The notes beneath the pieces were generated by a model, which was given only the letters and a program-made list of their open reading frames with translations, made no database searches and had not been told where the DNA came from. A DNA stretch of 64,000 bases from Bdellovibrionota bacterium (GTDB lineage: Bacteria; Bdellovibrionota; UBA1018; CAUJDS01): NCBI GenBank assembly GCA_963169695.1, contig CAUJDS010000031.1, positions 1 to 64,000 on the forward strand. Direction: 5' to 3'. Positions 15,759 to 24,592 of this stretch are shown in pieces. The number at the start of each line of letters is the position of its first letter. Position 1 is the first letter of the stretch. Position numbers and translations under genes: made by a program.

Positions 15759-17981
15759 ATGGATATTGAAAAGTCGCGGTTTTCTGTGGGGTTTTGGGCG
15801 CTGATTCTGTTGGTGCAGGCAAATGCAGCGTACTGTCAGGACGGAGATATTTGCCGTCCTATCTGGAATGCTCAAAAGAGCCCTTGGTCCCAGCGGCTAG
15901 CATCCCTACGTTACCCGCAAGAGGTCTTACGACTTTATCTCCAAGCTGAATCAGACCCCGAACTTACTGTTAGAGATCGCATTTCTTTTCTGAGAGCTTA
16001 TGCAGTAAAATTGAGAACAGAAAAACCGGACCTGATTCGAGAAGAACTTCGGCCCGTACTTCCGGCACTCCTTTCTGCTATCGAAGGTCATTTGTCAGAA
16101 TTGGATGTATCGGGCCTAGCCGCCTTTGTTTTGAGTATTGGTGGGACAGACCTTCGGGTGGAATCCTTACTCCAAAAGGTAGGTGAGCAACTCGAACATC
16201 GTCTTCGCGCGGGCGAAGCATCCAAGGGACATCATATCGTGGATGTGCTTTGGGGATTTTCTCGATTGGCCTATGTTGCGCCTGCGAGTTTGCTATCTGC
16301 GTTGGCAGCTAGGCTCAGCGTGAAGGATTTAAATCCCGAGCAGCGCATTCGATTGGGATGGAGCTTGGTCTATCAAGGGGCACATCTGGTGGAGCCAGAT
16401 GCGATTGCGAAGTGGTGGAGGAGTTCCAATATCCCTTATAGAGCACTTAGTCCGGAATCCATTCGTCAACTTGCCGAAATGAGGGGAATGATTGCTGCAA
16501 GTGGCGCTACCGATTTTCTCGGAGGAAGGCGCGCTAATCAGTACGGACGCCTTAGTCCTCATAATCCAATCAAAAAAACAATGGATTCTTTGACTCGGTA
16601 CTTAGGAGTGAAGTTAGTCACTCGAGAATTTTCTGGAATGGATTTTCCCATATGGCAGATAGAGCTGGATGGCCAACCTAGTCTTTTTGTGGATCCTGGG
16701 AGGAAAGGTGCTGACCTTTTCAAGATGCGTATTGTCGCGTACTTGGGCGGTGAATTGCTCGCCATTCCAGCGGACTTGCAGGACTTCGACAAGCGGGGTT
16801 TTTTTGCCGAGGCGAAGGGAGCAATTGAAAGCAAATTGGCTGGACTAGCAGGAAATGTGAAACAAGCCAATGGAAGTAAAGTTCCATCAGCTGTGTTTCG
16901 AGCCATTGGGGAGCTACCAAGGCGTTCGAACCTTTCCATTTGGGATTCACTTCTTGATGCCGCTCGTGGAACGGATCACGATCATCCTTATTACTACATG
17001 GAAATACTACGTCGTCTTTACTTAGAAGAGGCGCGAGATAAGCCCTCGCAGGAATTGCTGGGGCATCGGGCATTTTTTAAGAAGGTCTTAGAACGTATCG
17101 AAAGCCAAATGCCTTTTCTTACGGGAGATCAGGTTGTCACTCTTGGTCAAGTTGCACTTTATTTGAGGTACCATGATCGACCATTCCTACAAAAGCTTGC
17201 CGATCAGGCGACCCATCTTTTGGGCGGTAGCTCAATGGTGCATTCCAATGCTTCCTTCCTTCTTAATGTTTTTTCAGCGTTTCAGTTTCGAGATGATTTG
17301 TATTTTGAAGCATTGATGAAGAGCTTCAATCTTAAAATGAGAGAGCTTCAGGTTCTGAGTGATTCAGAAAAAATGAGCCTAATTAATTCCAAAGTGTTTT
17401 TGGGACTCGGGCAATCAGCCGTTGTTTTAGGTTTTGATAAGACGCATCCAGCATTCTTTGAGACTTGGTCCGGACTTCTGAGAATGGTGGAAGGGAGTGC
17501 ACCAAATCCTGCGTTCGACAACCTTCGATTTCATGTTCAGTTGAGGTTAGGTGCGACGCTGGGAGAGCAATACGGCCCTTCCATTGAGTTAAAGAGGGAA
17601 GTGGTTGGTAGAAACGATCCGGTTAGTCATTCTCCCTTCGAGACAACGGTCGAGTCTTGGATTCGTGCAAATGGTTGGCAAGTAGAAGTCGCACCCAAGA
17701 GAAATGTGATGGGCTATCAAATGGATTTTGTCTTGAATGCGGGTGGTAGACTGATTGACCTGGAGGTCGATGGTGACCAGCACTATATGGATGGCCCCAG
17801 TGGTAGGCAGTTAAGAGGCAAGGACGTTTTGCGAGATGAACAGTTGGGAGTGGAGCATTACTCTGTGATTCGCTTTGATTTTGGCAAGACTGCGGATGGC
17901 ATGGATGCACATGGCTTTCGGAAATGGATGAATCAAGAGCTCGATAAACGCGGTCTGTCGGAGCTCTATACTGTAAGGTGA
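15759..17981 (+). CDS. exported FASTK/OPR-like helical-repeat protein with C-terminal RAP/PD-(D/E)XK-like domain
   Basis: The 740-residue protein starts with a signal peptide (residues 1 to about 24-26, hydrophobic GFWALILLVQANAA). Residues about 112-210 and again about 450-570 show repeating helix pairs with the W/L-A-hydrophobic pattern typical of octotricopeptide/FASTK repeats, e.g. HHIVDVLWGFSRLAYVAPAS and LLSALAARL. The last ~90 residues hold a QMDFVLNAGG segment, then RLIDLEVDGDQHY, then RGKDVLRDEQ and YSVIRFDF, which matches RAP domains and the wider Vsr/DUF559 endonuclease-like fold, with D656, E669 and D671 in the positions of a PD-(D/E)XK core. Eukaryotic FASTK/OPR-RAP proteins bind or process organelle RNA; bacterial ones are rare and mostly from intracellular bacteria. 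The combination with export is striking. It converges on trhO, 20 bases apart. Confidence 0.7.
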   Translation: MDIEKSRFSVGFWALILLVQANAAYCQDGDICRPIWNAQKSPWSQRLASLRYPQEVLRLYLQAESDPELTVRDRISFLRAYAVKLRTEKPDLIREELRPVLPALLSAIEGHLSELDVSGLAAFVLSIGGTDLRVESLLQKVGEQLEHRLRAGEASKGHHIVDVLWGFSRLAYVAPASLLSALAARLSVKDLNPEQRIRLGWSLVYQGAHLVEPDAIAKWWRSSNIPYRALSPESIRQLAEMRGMIAASGATDFLGGRRANQYGRLSPHNPIKKTMDSLTRYLGVKLVTREFSGMDFPIWQIELDGQPSLFVDPGRKGADLFKMRIVAYLGGELLAIPADLQDFDKRGFFAEAKGAIESKLAGLAGNVKQANGSKVPSAVFRAIGELPRRSNLSIWDSLLDAARGTDHDHPYYYMEILRRLYLEEARDKPSQELLGHRAFFKKVLERIESQMPFLTGDQVVTLGQVALYLRYHDRPFLQKLADQATHLLGGSSMVHSNASFLLNVFSAFQFRDDLYFEALMKSFNLKMRELQVLSDSEKMSLINSKVFLGLGQSAVVLGFDKTHPAFFETWSGLLRMVEGSAPNPAFDNLRFHVQLRLGATLGEQYGPSIELKREVVGRNDPVSHSPFETTVESWIRANGWQVEVAPKRNVMGYQMDFVLNAGGRLIDLEVDGDQHYMDGPSGRQLRGKDVLRDEQLGVEHYSVIRFDFGKTADGMDAHGFRKWMNQELDKRGLSELYTVR

Positions 17982-18001
17982 AGAGCTCCGGGTGATTGGA
18001 C

Positions 18002-18871
18002 CTAAGAAACTTGTCGCCTACAGCAATGCGGGCATGGGTGCTTGGTGTCGTATCCTGACTTCTTCTGATCCTCGATAATGGTTGGATTTCCGCAGTGAAG
18101 GCAATGCACTTTTTCTGCCGGAGCCAGGTTTGGGGTAACTGCAACCCGTCGATCGAATACAAAGCAATCTCCTCGCCAATGATCGCCTCCGACTTTTTCG
18201 AAGTAGTTGAGGATTCCACCGTCGAGTTGATAGACTTGATTGAAGCCTTTCTTTATCAGCATAGGTGAGGCTTTTTCGCATCGAATGCCGCCGGTGCAAA
18301 ACATCACGACGGGCTTGTCCTTCCAGCTTGAATCAATGGCAGCTACCTTTGTGTCAAACCCTCTAAAAGTCGAAAGGTCCAAATGTTCGGCCTTTTCGAA
18401 AGTGCCAATCGTAAATTCATAGTCGTTGCGTGTATCTAATATCAACATCTCTTGACCTGCTTCGTACCAACGTTTGAAGTCCACAGGCGCAATCGTGGGC
18501 CCCGTATAGTCGTGAGGCCGAATGGAGGTGTCCTCGGTGGGGACCAGTTGCTTTTTAACTCGTACAAGCATGCGATGATAAATGCGATCCTTGGACCAGC
18601 TTTCTTTAAAGATAAGGTCCGCTATCCCAAGGTCTTCGCGCAGGAAGGCCTGAAGCTGCCGAACATTCTCGGGTTCGCCAGAGATAAAGGCATTGATCCC
18701 TTCAGGGCAGAGGACAATGGTCCCCATCAGGTCTAATTCTTTGGCTTTGGCCAGGTAGATGACCTTCATAGCGGGGAGGTCCCGATGGAGATCAAAAAAC
18801 CGATAGCAGGCAAAGTTGAGTATCGACGGTTCCGAAAGCATGCGGGGCACTATAGCCAAAATAAAGGCCAT
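18002..18871 (-). CDS. trhO: tRNA uridine-34 hydroxylase TrhO (rhodanese family)
   Basis: TrhO (YceA) makes 5-hydroxyuridine at U34 of certain tRNAs from prephenate-independent oxygen chemistry. The 289-residue protein has the N-terminal acylphosphatase-like segment (CPEGINAFISGE), then a rhodanese domain with LDTRNDYEFTIGTF and the active-site loop CTGGIRCEKAS with Cys192. The C-terminal tail carries four cysteines in two CxxC-like pairs (CLHCGN and CPHC), as in many homologues. An internal ATG at 18841 (MLSEPSILNF) would remove 10 residues and is a good alternative, as neither start has a clear ribosome site. The upstream region is shared head-to-head with the toxin-antitoxin-like pair. Confidence 0.92.
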   Translation of the reverse strand: MAFILAIVPRMLSEPSILNFACYRFFDLHRDLPAMKVIYLAKAKELDLMGTIVLCPEGINAFISGEPENVRQLQAFLREDLGIADLIFKESWSKDRIYHRMLVRVKKQLVPTEDTSIRPHDYTGPTIAPVDFKRWYEAGQEMLILDTRNDYEFTIGTFEKAEHLDLSTFRGFDTKVAAIDSSWKDKPVVMFCTGGIRCEKASPMLIKKGFNQVYQLDGGILNYFEKVGGDHWRGDCFVFDRRVAVTPNLAPAEKVHCLHCGNPTIIEDQKKSGYDTKHPCPHCCRRQVS

Positions 18872-18904
18872 TGTCTAATCTCGCCAAAATCAGCCGCTTT
18901 GGGC

Positions 18905-18953
18905 TGACTATTTGTGACTATGTGTTGACTATGTGTGAATGTCAGCCTATGCT
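18905..18953 (+). promoter_or_regulatory. promoter with overlapping 10-bp direct repeats for the DUF4258/DUF2283 pair
   Basis: TGACTATTTG, TGACTATGTG and TTGACTATGTG follow one another from 18905 to 18935. The third contains a -35 box TTGACT (18925-18930), and 17 bases later is TATGCT (18948-18953) as a -10. Repeats over a -35 box are typical operators for antitoxin HTH domains, and the second gene downstream encodes such an HTH. If this promoter is right, transcription starts near 18960, so translation may begin at the GTG at 18961 rather than the ATG at 18949. Confidence 0.5.
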
Positions 18954-19206
18954 TAGAAGAGTGAAAGTCAGATTTCTTCCGCACGCCGTCATTCGAATGC
19001 AGGACCGCAAAATCAGTGTCGCTGAGGTTGAGCAAATTCTGACAAGCCCCGATGGGAAGATCAGGCAATCGAGGGATAAGGCTATTTTTTATAGGCACTT
19101 GAGTCGTCGAAAGGACAACCTGATTGCTGCAGTGGTGATTGAAAAGCTCCCAGATGATTGGATTGAAGTATTGACAGTGCTCGTGAATTTTGAGGTGCGA
19201 AAATGA
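18949..19206 (+). CDS. DUF4258-family small protein, putative toxin
   Basis: The protein is about 85 residues from the ATG at 18949; an ATG at 18931 or a GTG at 18961 are alternatives. It has VRFLPHAVIRMQDRKISVAE followed by V-E-Q-I-L, then KAIFYRHLSRRKDNLIAAVV, the pattern of DUF4258 proteins (H-A-x-x-R-M then a beta-rich core), which are related to RelE/BrnT-like small toxins. The stop overlaps the next start in an ATGA, so the pair is translationally coupled. A DUF4258 gene followed by DUF2283 is a recurrent bacterial arrangement usually interpreted as toxin-antitoxin; activity is inferred. Confidence 0.72.
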   Translation: MLRRVKVRFLPHAVIRMQDRKISVAEVEQILTSPDGKIRQSRDKAIFYRHLSRRKDNLIAAVVIEKLPDDWIEVLTVLVNFEVRK

Positions 19207-19517
19207 AAATCGTTCATAGACCGGATGTGGATTTTATTTCCATCGATTTTAAGGATGGAATTGAGGCCAAGTCTTACTTTGAGAATGGCATTGTTGTCCG
19301 TCTTGATCGGCGAGGGAATGTCTTGGGCCTGGATATCACGGACTCTTCGGAATTTTTTTCTGGAGAAGAAGAGATCGACTTGAAGCAGGCGTGTGTCCTT
19401 CTTAAAGTGTCCGAGTCGACCCTCCGTCGGCGTATCAAACAAGGTCTGATTCCTTATCGTAAGAAGGGAAATAAGGACTATCGCTTTAAGCGCAAGGATC
19501 TTCTGAAGCTCGGGTGA
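19203..19517 (+). CDS. DUF2283 protein fused to an excisionase-type HTH, putative antitoxin
   Basis: The 104-residue protein has two parts. Residues 1-55 match DUF2283 (MKIVHRPDVDFISIDFKDG, then GIVVRLDRRGNVLGLDI). Residues about 62-104 are a MerR/excisionase-like helix-turn-helix: LKQACVLLKVSESTLRRRIK, GLIPYRK, YRFKRKDLLKLG. Most DUF2283 proteins consist only of the first part, so the fused DNA-binding tail gives it the means to act as an autorepressor. The direct repeats ahead of the upstream gene are the natural candidate operator. It overlaps the DUF4258 gene by 4 bases. Confidence 0.78.
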   Translation: MKIVHRPDVDFISIDFKDGIEAKSYFENGIVVRLDRRGNVLGLDITDSSEFFSGEEEIDLKQACVLLKVSESTLRRRIKQGLIPYRKKGNKDYRFKRKDLLKLG

Positions 19518-19589
19518 AGGAGTTCAATCGAAAAGCGTTTGCTTCAAGACCACAAGAGACGCAAAGATGCTTCATGGATCGAGCGCGCT

Positions 19590-20588
19590 TCAGAATACCT
19601 CGTTGAACTCGACTTCGCCTTCGACGCCCATTTGGTAGGCCGAAACCCGCCGTTCAAAGAAATTAGCCAATTCCTGCATGTCTTGAAGTTCCATAAAAGG
19701 AAAGGGATTCTTGCTTCGGTACTTCTTAGGAAATCCAAGGGCCACAAGTCGTTGATCCGCAATAAATTGCAGGTATTCTCGCATATCGCTCGGGGATAAG
19801 CCGGCAATTCCTTTCCCGAGAATGTCTTCTGCAAAAGCCATTTCGCATTCGATGGCTTCGGCCAGCATCTCTTTGATTTGTTGGTGCATGCGCTCGTCCA
19901 TCAATTCGGGCTGTTCTTCGCGAGCAATATTGATGATCTCGAAAGCAAAATTCATATGGCAGCTCTCGTCCCGAAAAACCCAATTGGTTCCGGAAGCAAG
20001 GCCATTAAGAAGTCCTTTCGATCGAAGGAAGTAGACATAAGCAAAGGCCGCAAAGAAAAACAATCCTTCAATGCACGTCGCAAAACAAATAAGGTTCAGT
20101 AAGAACTGCCTGCGACTTGCGAGGCTATCGAGGTGATCGACCTTTTGAATAGAGTCCATCCACTTGAAGCAGAAGTCTGCTTTCTTTTTGATCGAAGGAA
20201 TATTGTCGATGGCTGAAAATGCCTGCTCTCGCTCTTTGATGTCTGGAATATAGGTATCCAGCAGTGTGAGATAAAATTGGACGTGCAGGGCTTCTTCGTA
20301 AAGCTGCCGTGATAGATAAAGCCGCGCCTCGGGTGAATTGATGTGCTTATAGAGGTTCAGCACGAGGTTATTGGCTACGATAGAATCTCCCGTAGCAAAA
20401 AAAGCTACGAGCCTCTTGATCAGGTGCTTCTCAGAGTCCGGGAGCTTCATATGCAGGTCGGCCACATCGGAAGTGAAATCCACTTCGTCCACTGTCCACG
20501 TGTTCTTGATAGCATCCTTATACATTTCGAAAAGCTGAGGATACTTCATCGGTCGAAGCGTGAGGTTGAATCCGGGATTGAGAATCAT
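19590..20588 (-). CDS. nrdB: class Ia ribonucleotide reductase beta subunit
   Basis: NrdB supplies the tyrosyl radical for reducing ribonucleotides to deoxyribonucleotides. The 332 residues contain the diiron ligand pattern: VDFTSD, EEALHVQFY (E, H and the radical Tyr spaced as in E. coli E115/H118/Y122), CIEGLFF and RDESCHMNFAFEI. A radical-bearing tyrosine in place rather than Phe/Val argues for the Ia/Ib chemistry. The C-terminus ends EVEFNEVF, the acidic tail that binds NrdA. It lies 28 bases downstream of nrdA and is cotranscribed with it. Confidence 0.95.
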   Translation of the reverse strand: MILNPGFNLTLRPMKYPQLFEMYKDAIKNTWTVDEVDFTSDVADLHMKLPDSEKHLIKRLVAFFATGDSIVANNLVLNLYKHINSPEARLYLSRQLYEEALHVQFYLTLLDTYIPDIKEREQAFSAIDNIPSIKKKADFCFKWMDSIQKVDHLDSLASRRQFLLNLICFATCIEGLFFFAAFAYVYFLRSKGLLNGLASGTNWVFRDESCHMNFAFEIINIAREEQPELMDERMHQQIKEMLAEAIECEMAFAEDILGKGIAGLSPSDMREYLQFIADQRLVALGFPKKYRSKNPFPFMELQDMQELANFFERRVSAYQMGVEGEVEFNEVF

Positions 20589-20616
20589 TGCTTAGGGCTC
20601 CTTGTCGATTGCTTCA

Positions 20617-23085
20617 TTACTGACAAGCCTCGCAGCTCTCAGGATTTTCCAGAGAGCAACTAACAGCTTCCACGGTGGTGGTGGTCTTCGTGGGGGCTTC
20701 GGTCGAGGTAACTTGATTGATGCGAGTCGCGGGACGCGAGCGGAGGTAATAGGTCGTCTTTACGCCCTTTTCCCACGCGTACATATACATCGACGAAAGT
20801 TTGCCGATGGATGGGCTTTCCATAAACAGATTCAAGGACTGGCTCTGGTCAATATAAGGTCCACGTTCGGCCGCCATGTCGATCAATGCGCGCATGGGCA
20901 CTTCCCATGCGGTACGGTAGATGGCCTTGAGATCGTCTTGAATTTCTGGAATGGCCTGAATCGATCCCTCATTCATCTTGATCTGCGCTCGAATGTCTTC
21001 GCGCCACAATCCTCGCTTGCGTAAGTCTTCAACGAGGTAGCGATTGATTTGCACAAACTCTCCCGAAAGCGTTTCTCGCTTAAAGAGATTCGAAACCTGC
21101 GGTTCAATGCTTTCGAAGGATCCTACAATCGAAGCGATCGTAGCTGTTGGAGCGATTGCAATGATCAACGAATTGCGCAATCCGTGCTGGGTGATCTCCG
21201 TCTTGAGCGTATTCCACTCGTCCAATAACTTAGGTTGCACACCCCAGAGGTCAAACTGCAGCTGACCCTTGGCAGCGCGGGTTTCTGAAAACGCCTCGTG
21301 AGCGCCAAATTCCTTAGCCAAATTGCATGAGGTTCTCATCGCTTCGAGGTAAATGACTTCTTGAATATCCTTGGAGAGCTCTAGTGCTCGTGGGTCATCA
21401 AAGGCCCAGCCCATTTGAAAAAACGCATCCTGAAGCCCCATGATCCCCAAGCCCACGGGCCGCCATCGAAAATTGGAGGTAGAGGCTTCTGAGATCGGAT
21501 AGTAATTGATGCCGATTACGCGGTCCAAGAAGGTGACTGCGATAGAAACATTGGTGCGAAGCTTTTGAAAATCGAATGCTCCATTGGCGACGTACTTAGC
21601 TAGATTGATCGAACCAAGGTTGCAAACAGCAGTCTCTCCTTTGGAAGTGATTTCGAGAATCTCGGTACAAAGATTCGAGAGGTGAATCACATTTTCGGGA
21701 CGTCCCGTTTGGTTGCTCTTCAGGTTGGAAGCGTCTTTGAAGGTCATCCAGCCATTGCCGGTTTGGGCCAGCGTCTTCATCATTCGACCGTAGAGATCGC
21801 GCGCTTTGACTTGTTTTTTGGCGAGGCCCTTTTTTTCGGCTTCGGAGTAGGCTTGTTCAAATGCGGGTCCATAGAGCTCAATGAGTTGCGGTACGTCCTT
21901 GGGATCAAAGAGTGACCAAAGGGCATTCTGCTTCACACGCTTCATAAAAAGGTCAGGGATCCAATTAGCTAAATTGAGATTATGCGCACGTTGAGCTTCG
22001 TCGCCCGTGTTGTCTCGAAGTTGTAGAAAATCTTCGATATCTGCATGCCAGGTTTCGAGGTAGACGCATGCGGCGCCCTTGCGCTTTCCACCTTGATTGA
22101 CGGCAGAAACGGAAGAGTCCAGGGTCTTAAGCCAAGGCACGATTCCGTTGGAGTGGCCATTGGTTCCGCGAATCAAGGAGCCACGTGATCGCACGCGGTG
22201 GTACGCTAATCCAATTCCACCCGCAAATTTGGAGAGCAGAGCAACGTCCATGTATTTTTTGTAGATGTCACGAAGGTCGTCCTCTGGAGAATCCAAGAGG
22301 TAGCATGAAGAAAGTTGCGAATGCATGGTCGCAGAGTTGAAGAGTGTGGGGGAGCTTGGCATGTACTCCAATTTTGAGATCAGATGGTAGAACTCAATCG
22401 CTTCATCGGCATTCTCACTGAGACCGCAGGCAACTCGCATAAAGAAGTACTGCGGGGTTTCGAATACATTTCTCGATAAGGGATCTCGAAGTACATAGCG
22501 ATCATAGAGTGTGCGCACGCCAAAATACTCAAAGAGCTCTCCGCGTTGAGGATCGATTGCCGCATTGAGCTTTTCGGAATGAGCCTGCACGAGCTTCAAG
22601 GTGCGTTCAGAAATCAGGCCCTTCTCAAAACCAAATTGCACCGACTGCGAGAACGATCGCACGCCTAAGGTCTCGACTTCCTCGCTGACGTACTTGCCCA
22701 AGAGTCGGGCTGCGAGGCGCGAATATTCGGGTTCATCTCCGATAAGAAGCGAGGCAATGCGAATGCAAAGGTTGTCCAACTCTTTGGTGGTCGCACCGTC
22801 GTACAGTCCGCTGATGGCCTTAGTGGCGACTCGAAGGGGATCCACATGCTTCAAGCCCATCGAGCAAGACTGTACACGACGGACGATCTTATTGAGGTCA
22901 ACGGCTTGGAAAGACCCGTCGCGCCTTTTGACGCGCATAGCCAATACGGCATCTCCGTCGATGGGCAGACCAAGGATCGGCTGGGTCTTCAGAGAAACCG
23001 GGCGGCTTTGTGGTGTGGCCTGGTCCTGCTGGGAGGCTTCGGTTTGGGGTTGATTTGAGAATACAGTATCCGTCGTCCTATCCAT
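20617..23085 (-). CDS. nrdA: class Ia ribonucleotide reductase alpha subunit
   Basis: This is the 822-residue catalytic subunit. Residues about 50-140 form an ATP-cone (VKRRDGSFQAVDLNKIVRRV), so activity should be allosterically switched by dATP/ATP. The core carries SSCYLLD, the radical-site N-L-C-x-E motif in SNLCTEILEI, TAVCNLGSINLAKYV, and the TATIASIVGSFESIEP loop. The tail ends SCSLENPESCEACQ, with the C-x-x-C pair that re-reduces the active site. A 45-residue low-complexity stretch (Gln/Thr/Ser/Pro) precedes the ATP-cone. Two NrdR-box-like sites lie 184-230 bases upstream. Confidence 0.96.
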   Translation of the reverse strand: MDRTTDTVFSNQPQTEASQQDQATPQSRPVSLKTQPILGLPIDGDAVLAMRVKRRDGSFQAVDLNKIVRRVQSCSMGLKHVDPLRVATKAISGLYDGATTKELDNLCIRIASLLIGDEPEYSRLAARLLGKYVSEEVETLGVRSFSQSVQFGFEKGLISERTLKLVQAHSEKLNAAIDPQRGELFEYFGVRTLYDRYVLRDPLSRNVFETPQYFFMRVACGLSENADEAIEFYHLISKLEYMPSSPTLFNSATMHSQLSSCYLLDSPEDDLRDIYKKYMDVALLSKFAGGIGLAYHRVRSRGSLIRGTNGHSNGIVPWLKTLDSSVSAVNQGGKRKGAACVYLETWHADIEDFLQLRDNTGDEAQRAHNLNLANWIPDLFMKRVKQNALWSLFDPKDVPQLIELYGPAFEQAYSEAEKKGLAKKQVKARDLYGRMMKTLAQTGNGWMTFKDASNLKSNQTGRPENVIHLSNLCTEILEITSKGETAVCNLGSINLAKYVANGAFDFQKLRTNVSIAVTFLDRVIGINYYPISEASTSNFRWRPVGLGIMGLQDAFFQMGWAFDDPRALELSKDIQEVIYLEAMRTSCNLAKEFGAHEAFSETRAAKGQLQFDLWGVQPKLLDEWNTLKTEITQHGLRNSLIIAIAPTATIASIVGSFESIEPQVSNLFKRETLSGEFVQINRYLVEDLRKRGLWREDIRAQIKMNEGSIQAIPEIQDDLKAIYRTAWEVPMRALIDMAAERGPYIDQSQSLNLFMESPSIGKLSSMYMYAWEKGVKTTYYLRSRPATRINQVTSTEAPTKTTTTVEAVSCSLENPESCEACQ

Positions 23086-23268
23086 TGGCGAAGCTCTCCT
23101 AAAACAAACTTATGAAAATGACTTTTGGGCTATTCACCCTGTATTTGACGGCCATCATCGACCGGTTCTCCGTTGCTTTTCGTCCTAAAAAGCAGGAGGG
23201 ATTCAAACCGAATTCCATCCTGGTTAAACTCAGACTGCAGTCAATCCTCAGAATTGTCAAAGCTCCTA

Positions 23269-23315
23269 CCACTATTAGTTGTGGGTTGCCTAGCGTCACC
23301 CACTATAAATTGGGG
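23269..23315 (-). promoter_or_regulatory. tandem NrdR-box-like operators upstream of nrdAB
   Basis: CCACTATTAGTTGTGG at 23269-23284 and CCACTATAAATTGGGG at 23300-23315 both resemble the 16-bp NrdR box (ACA-C-W-A-T-A-T-x-T-x-G-T-G-T type), and their starts are exactly 31 bases apart. Paired boxes separated by about three helical turns are the hallmark of NrdR control. On the minus strand a TTGACA lies just downstream (23260-23255) and could be the -35 of the nrdA promoter. The rest of the 426-base gap between nrdA and the next gene (23086-23511) holds a CCGAC/GTCGG hairpin near 23370-23390 and nothing else I can name. Confidence 0.6.
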
Positions 23316-23511
23316 TGTCGCTGCGTTAGGTTCTCGTCAGGATTGAGGATTTTAAAATGTCCCACCGTCACCGACCGAGACAGTCGGGACAGCTGGCGGG
23401 GCGTTATTTGGCGGGCGATTTTTTACACAAGTTATTAATGAAGCGACGTTCCATCTTCGTGACTACCGTGGTAGGTGTTGAATTTTTCAGAGGAAAGGCA
23501 CTGTTTCTGCC

Positions 23512-24543
23512 ATGAAATACCGAGCATGCTTTTTTGCATTCGCTGCCATAGTCCCTGGAGCTTTGTCTATGGCTGCTGGCCCAGGAGATAACTGCGTTGG
23601 AGTCTTTCGGGCAACGGCTGGAGCAAGAGACGACGGGGAGTCTCTTTCGGTGCTTCGCGCGTGGGCGAGGTCCCTCGAGTTGGGTAGGAATCCCAGTCCC
23701 GGATGGCGCGAGACCCTCCGAGCCGATAGCAGAACGGCTACCCCACGGATTCGAAAGAAGCTCGTCAGCCAAATTCGCGGAATTGAAAAGGGCGCTTTTC
23801 AGAGCACTCCCGATGGCGAGAAGAATCCAGGAATTTTAATCACTCGAAGGTTTTGGGGATTAGACGCTCTTGCGGAGTGGAATCAAAAGACTTTTGATAG
23901 TATCCCGCAAGGCTCAGACCGCTGGAATTTGGATGACATTTCAGACTTCAGGGTTGCTCAATCTTTTTTTGCTCTGCTTGCGATAGGGACCTCGTTGGCA
24001 GTATCGCCTTGTCTCTTTATGGAAGGAGGTTGGATACTGACAGGCCCGATGACACTGCTGGCTTGGATCACAGATCCATTGAGGCATCTGCGCTACTTTG
24101 TACTAAGTCGCGATGTAGCGTATAGGGCGAGTCAACGGAGGCTTCAGGAGTGGATCATTGAGGAAGACCTCACCTGGCGTTGGGATACGTGGTCCTATCA
24201 AGTCCACGGTAGTCTGATGCGAGCAATGCAAGGGGGCGACGGCGCTGGCTCAATCACCAGCGGATTGCAAGATCATCGCGACGCCCTTGTGCTTGGATCC
24301 TTTGGTAGGGTCGTCTTCAAATCCCAGGGCAAGGAACACCTCATTCCTGATCAAAAGGACCAAGGCTTTATCACGTTTGATCGATTGCTCTGGAGAAGAC
24401 CAAGTCGGGAGGGAGTTTCTCCCGATGTTGAAATGGTTGTGGCAATACGCACGAGTAAGGATAGGCCGAAGATTCGTCAGAAGAAAGAAGTGCGCGAAAC
24501 GCTCCCAGAGCTTCAGTCCATTGTGGTTCCGGCAGAAAACTAG
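23512..24543 (+). CDS. exported protein with a central hydrophobic segment, unknown function
   Basis: 343 residues; family not recognised. The N-terminus is a signal peptide (MKYRACFFAFAAIVPGALSMAAG). About residues 145-185 are hydrophobic enough for one or two membrane segments (FFALLAIGTSLAVSPCLFM and LTGPMTLLAWITD). It also contains RRLQEWIIEEDLTWRWDTWS and a basic C-terminus (RPKIRQKKEVRETLPELQS). AGAGGAAAGG lies upstream of the ATG, at a rather long distance. Trp/Arg-rich content resembles the secreted unknown at 14.6 kb, but I cannot show homology by eye. Confidence 0.65.
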   Translation: MKYRACFFAFAAIVPGALSMAAGPGDNCVGVFRATAGARDDGESLSVLRAWARSLELGRNPSPGWRETLRADSRTATPRIRKKLVSQIRGIEKGAFQSTPDGEKNPGILITRRFWGLDALAEWNQKTFDSIPQGSDRWNLDDISDFRVAQSFFALLAIGTSLAVSPCLFMEGGWILTGPMTLLAWITDPLRHLRYFVLSRDVAYRASQRRLQEWIIEEDLTWRWDTWSYQVHGSLMRAMQGGDGAGSITSGLQDHRDALVLGSFGRVVFKSQGKEHLIPDQKDQGFITFDRLLWRRPSREGVSPDVEMVVAIRTSKDRPKIRQKKEVRETLPELQSIVVPAEN

Positions 24544-24592
24544 AGCGCCGATTTCGTGGGAATATTGGCACTTTCCCTTCTATCCTACAGCT

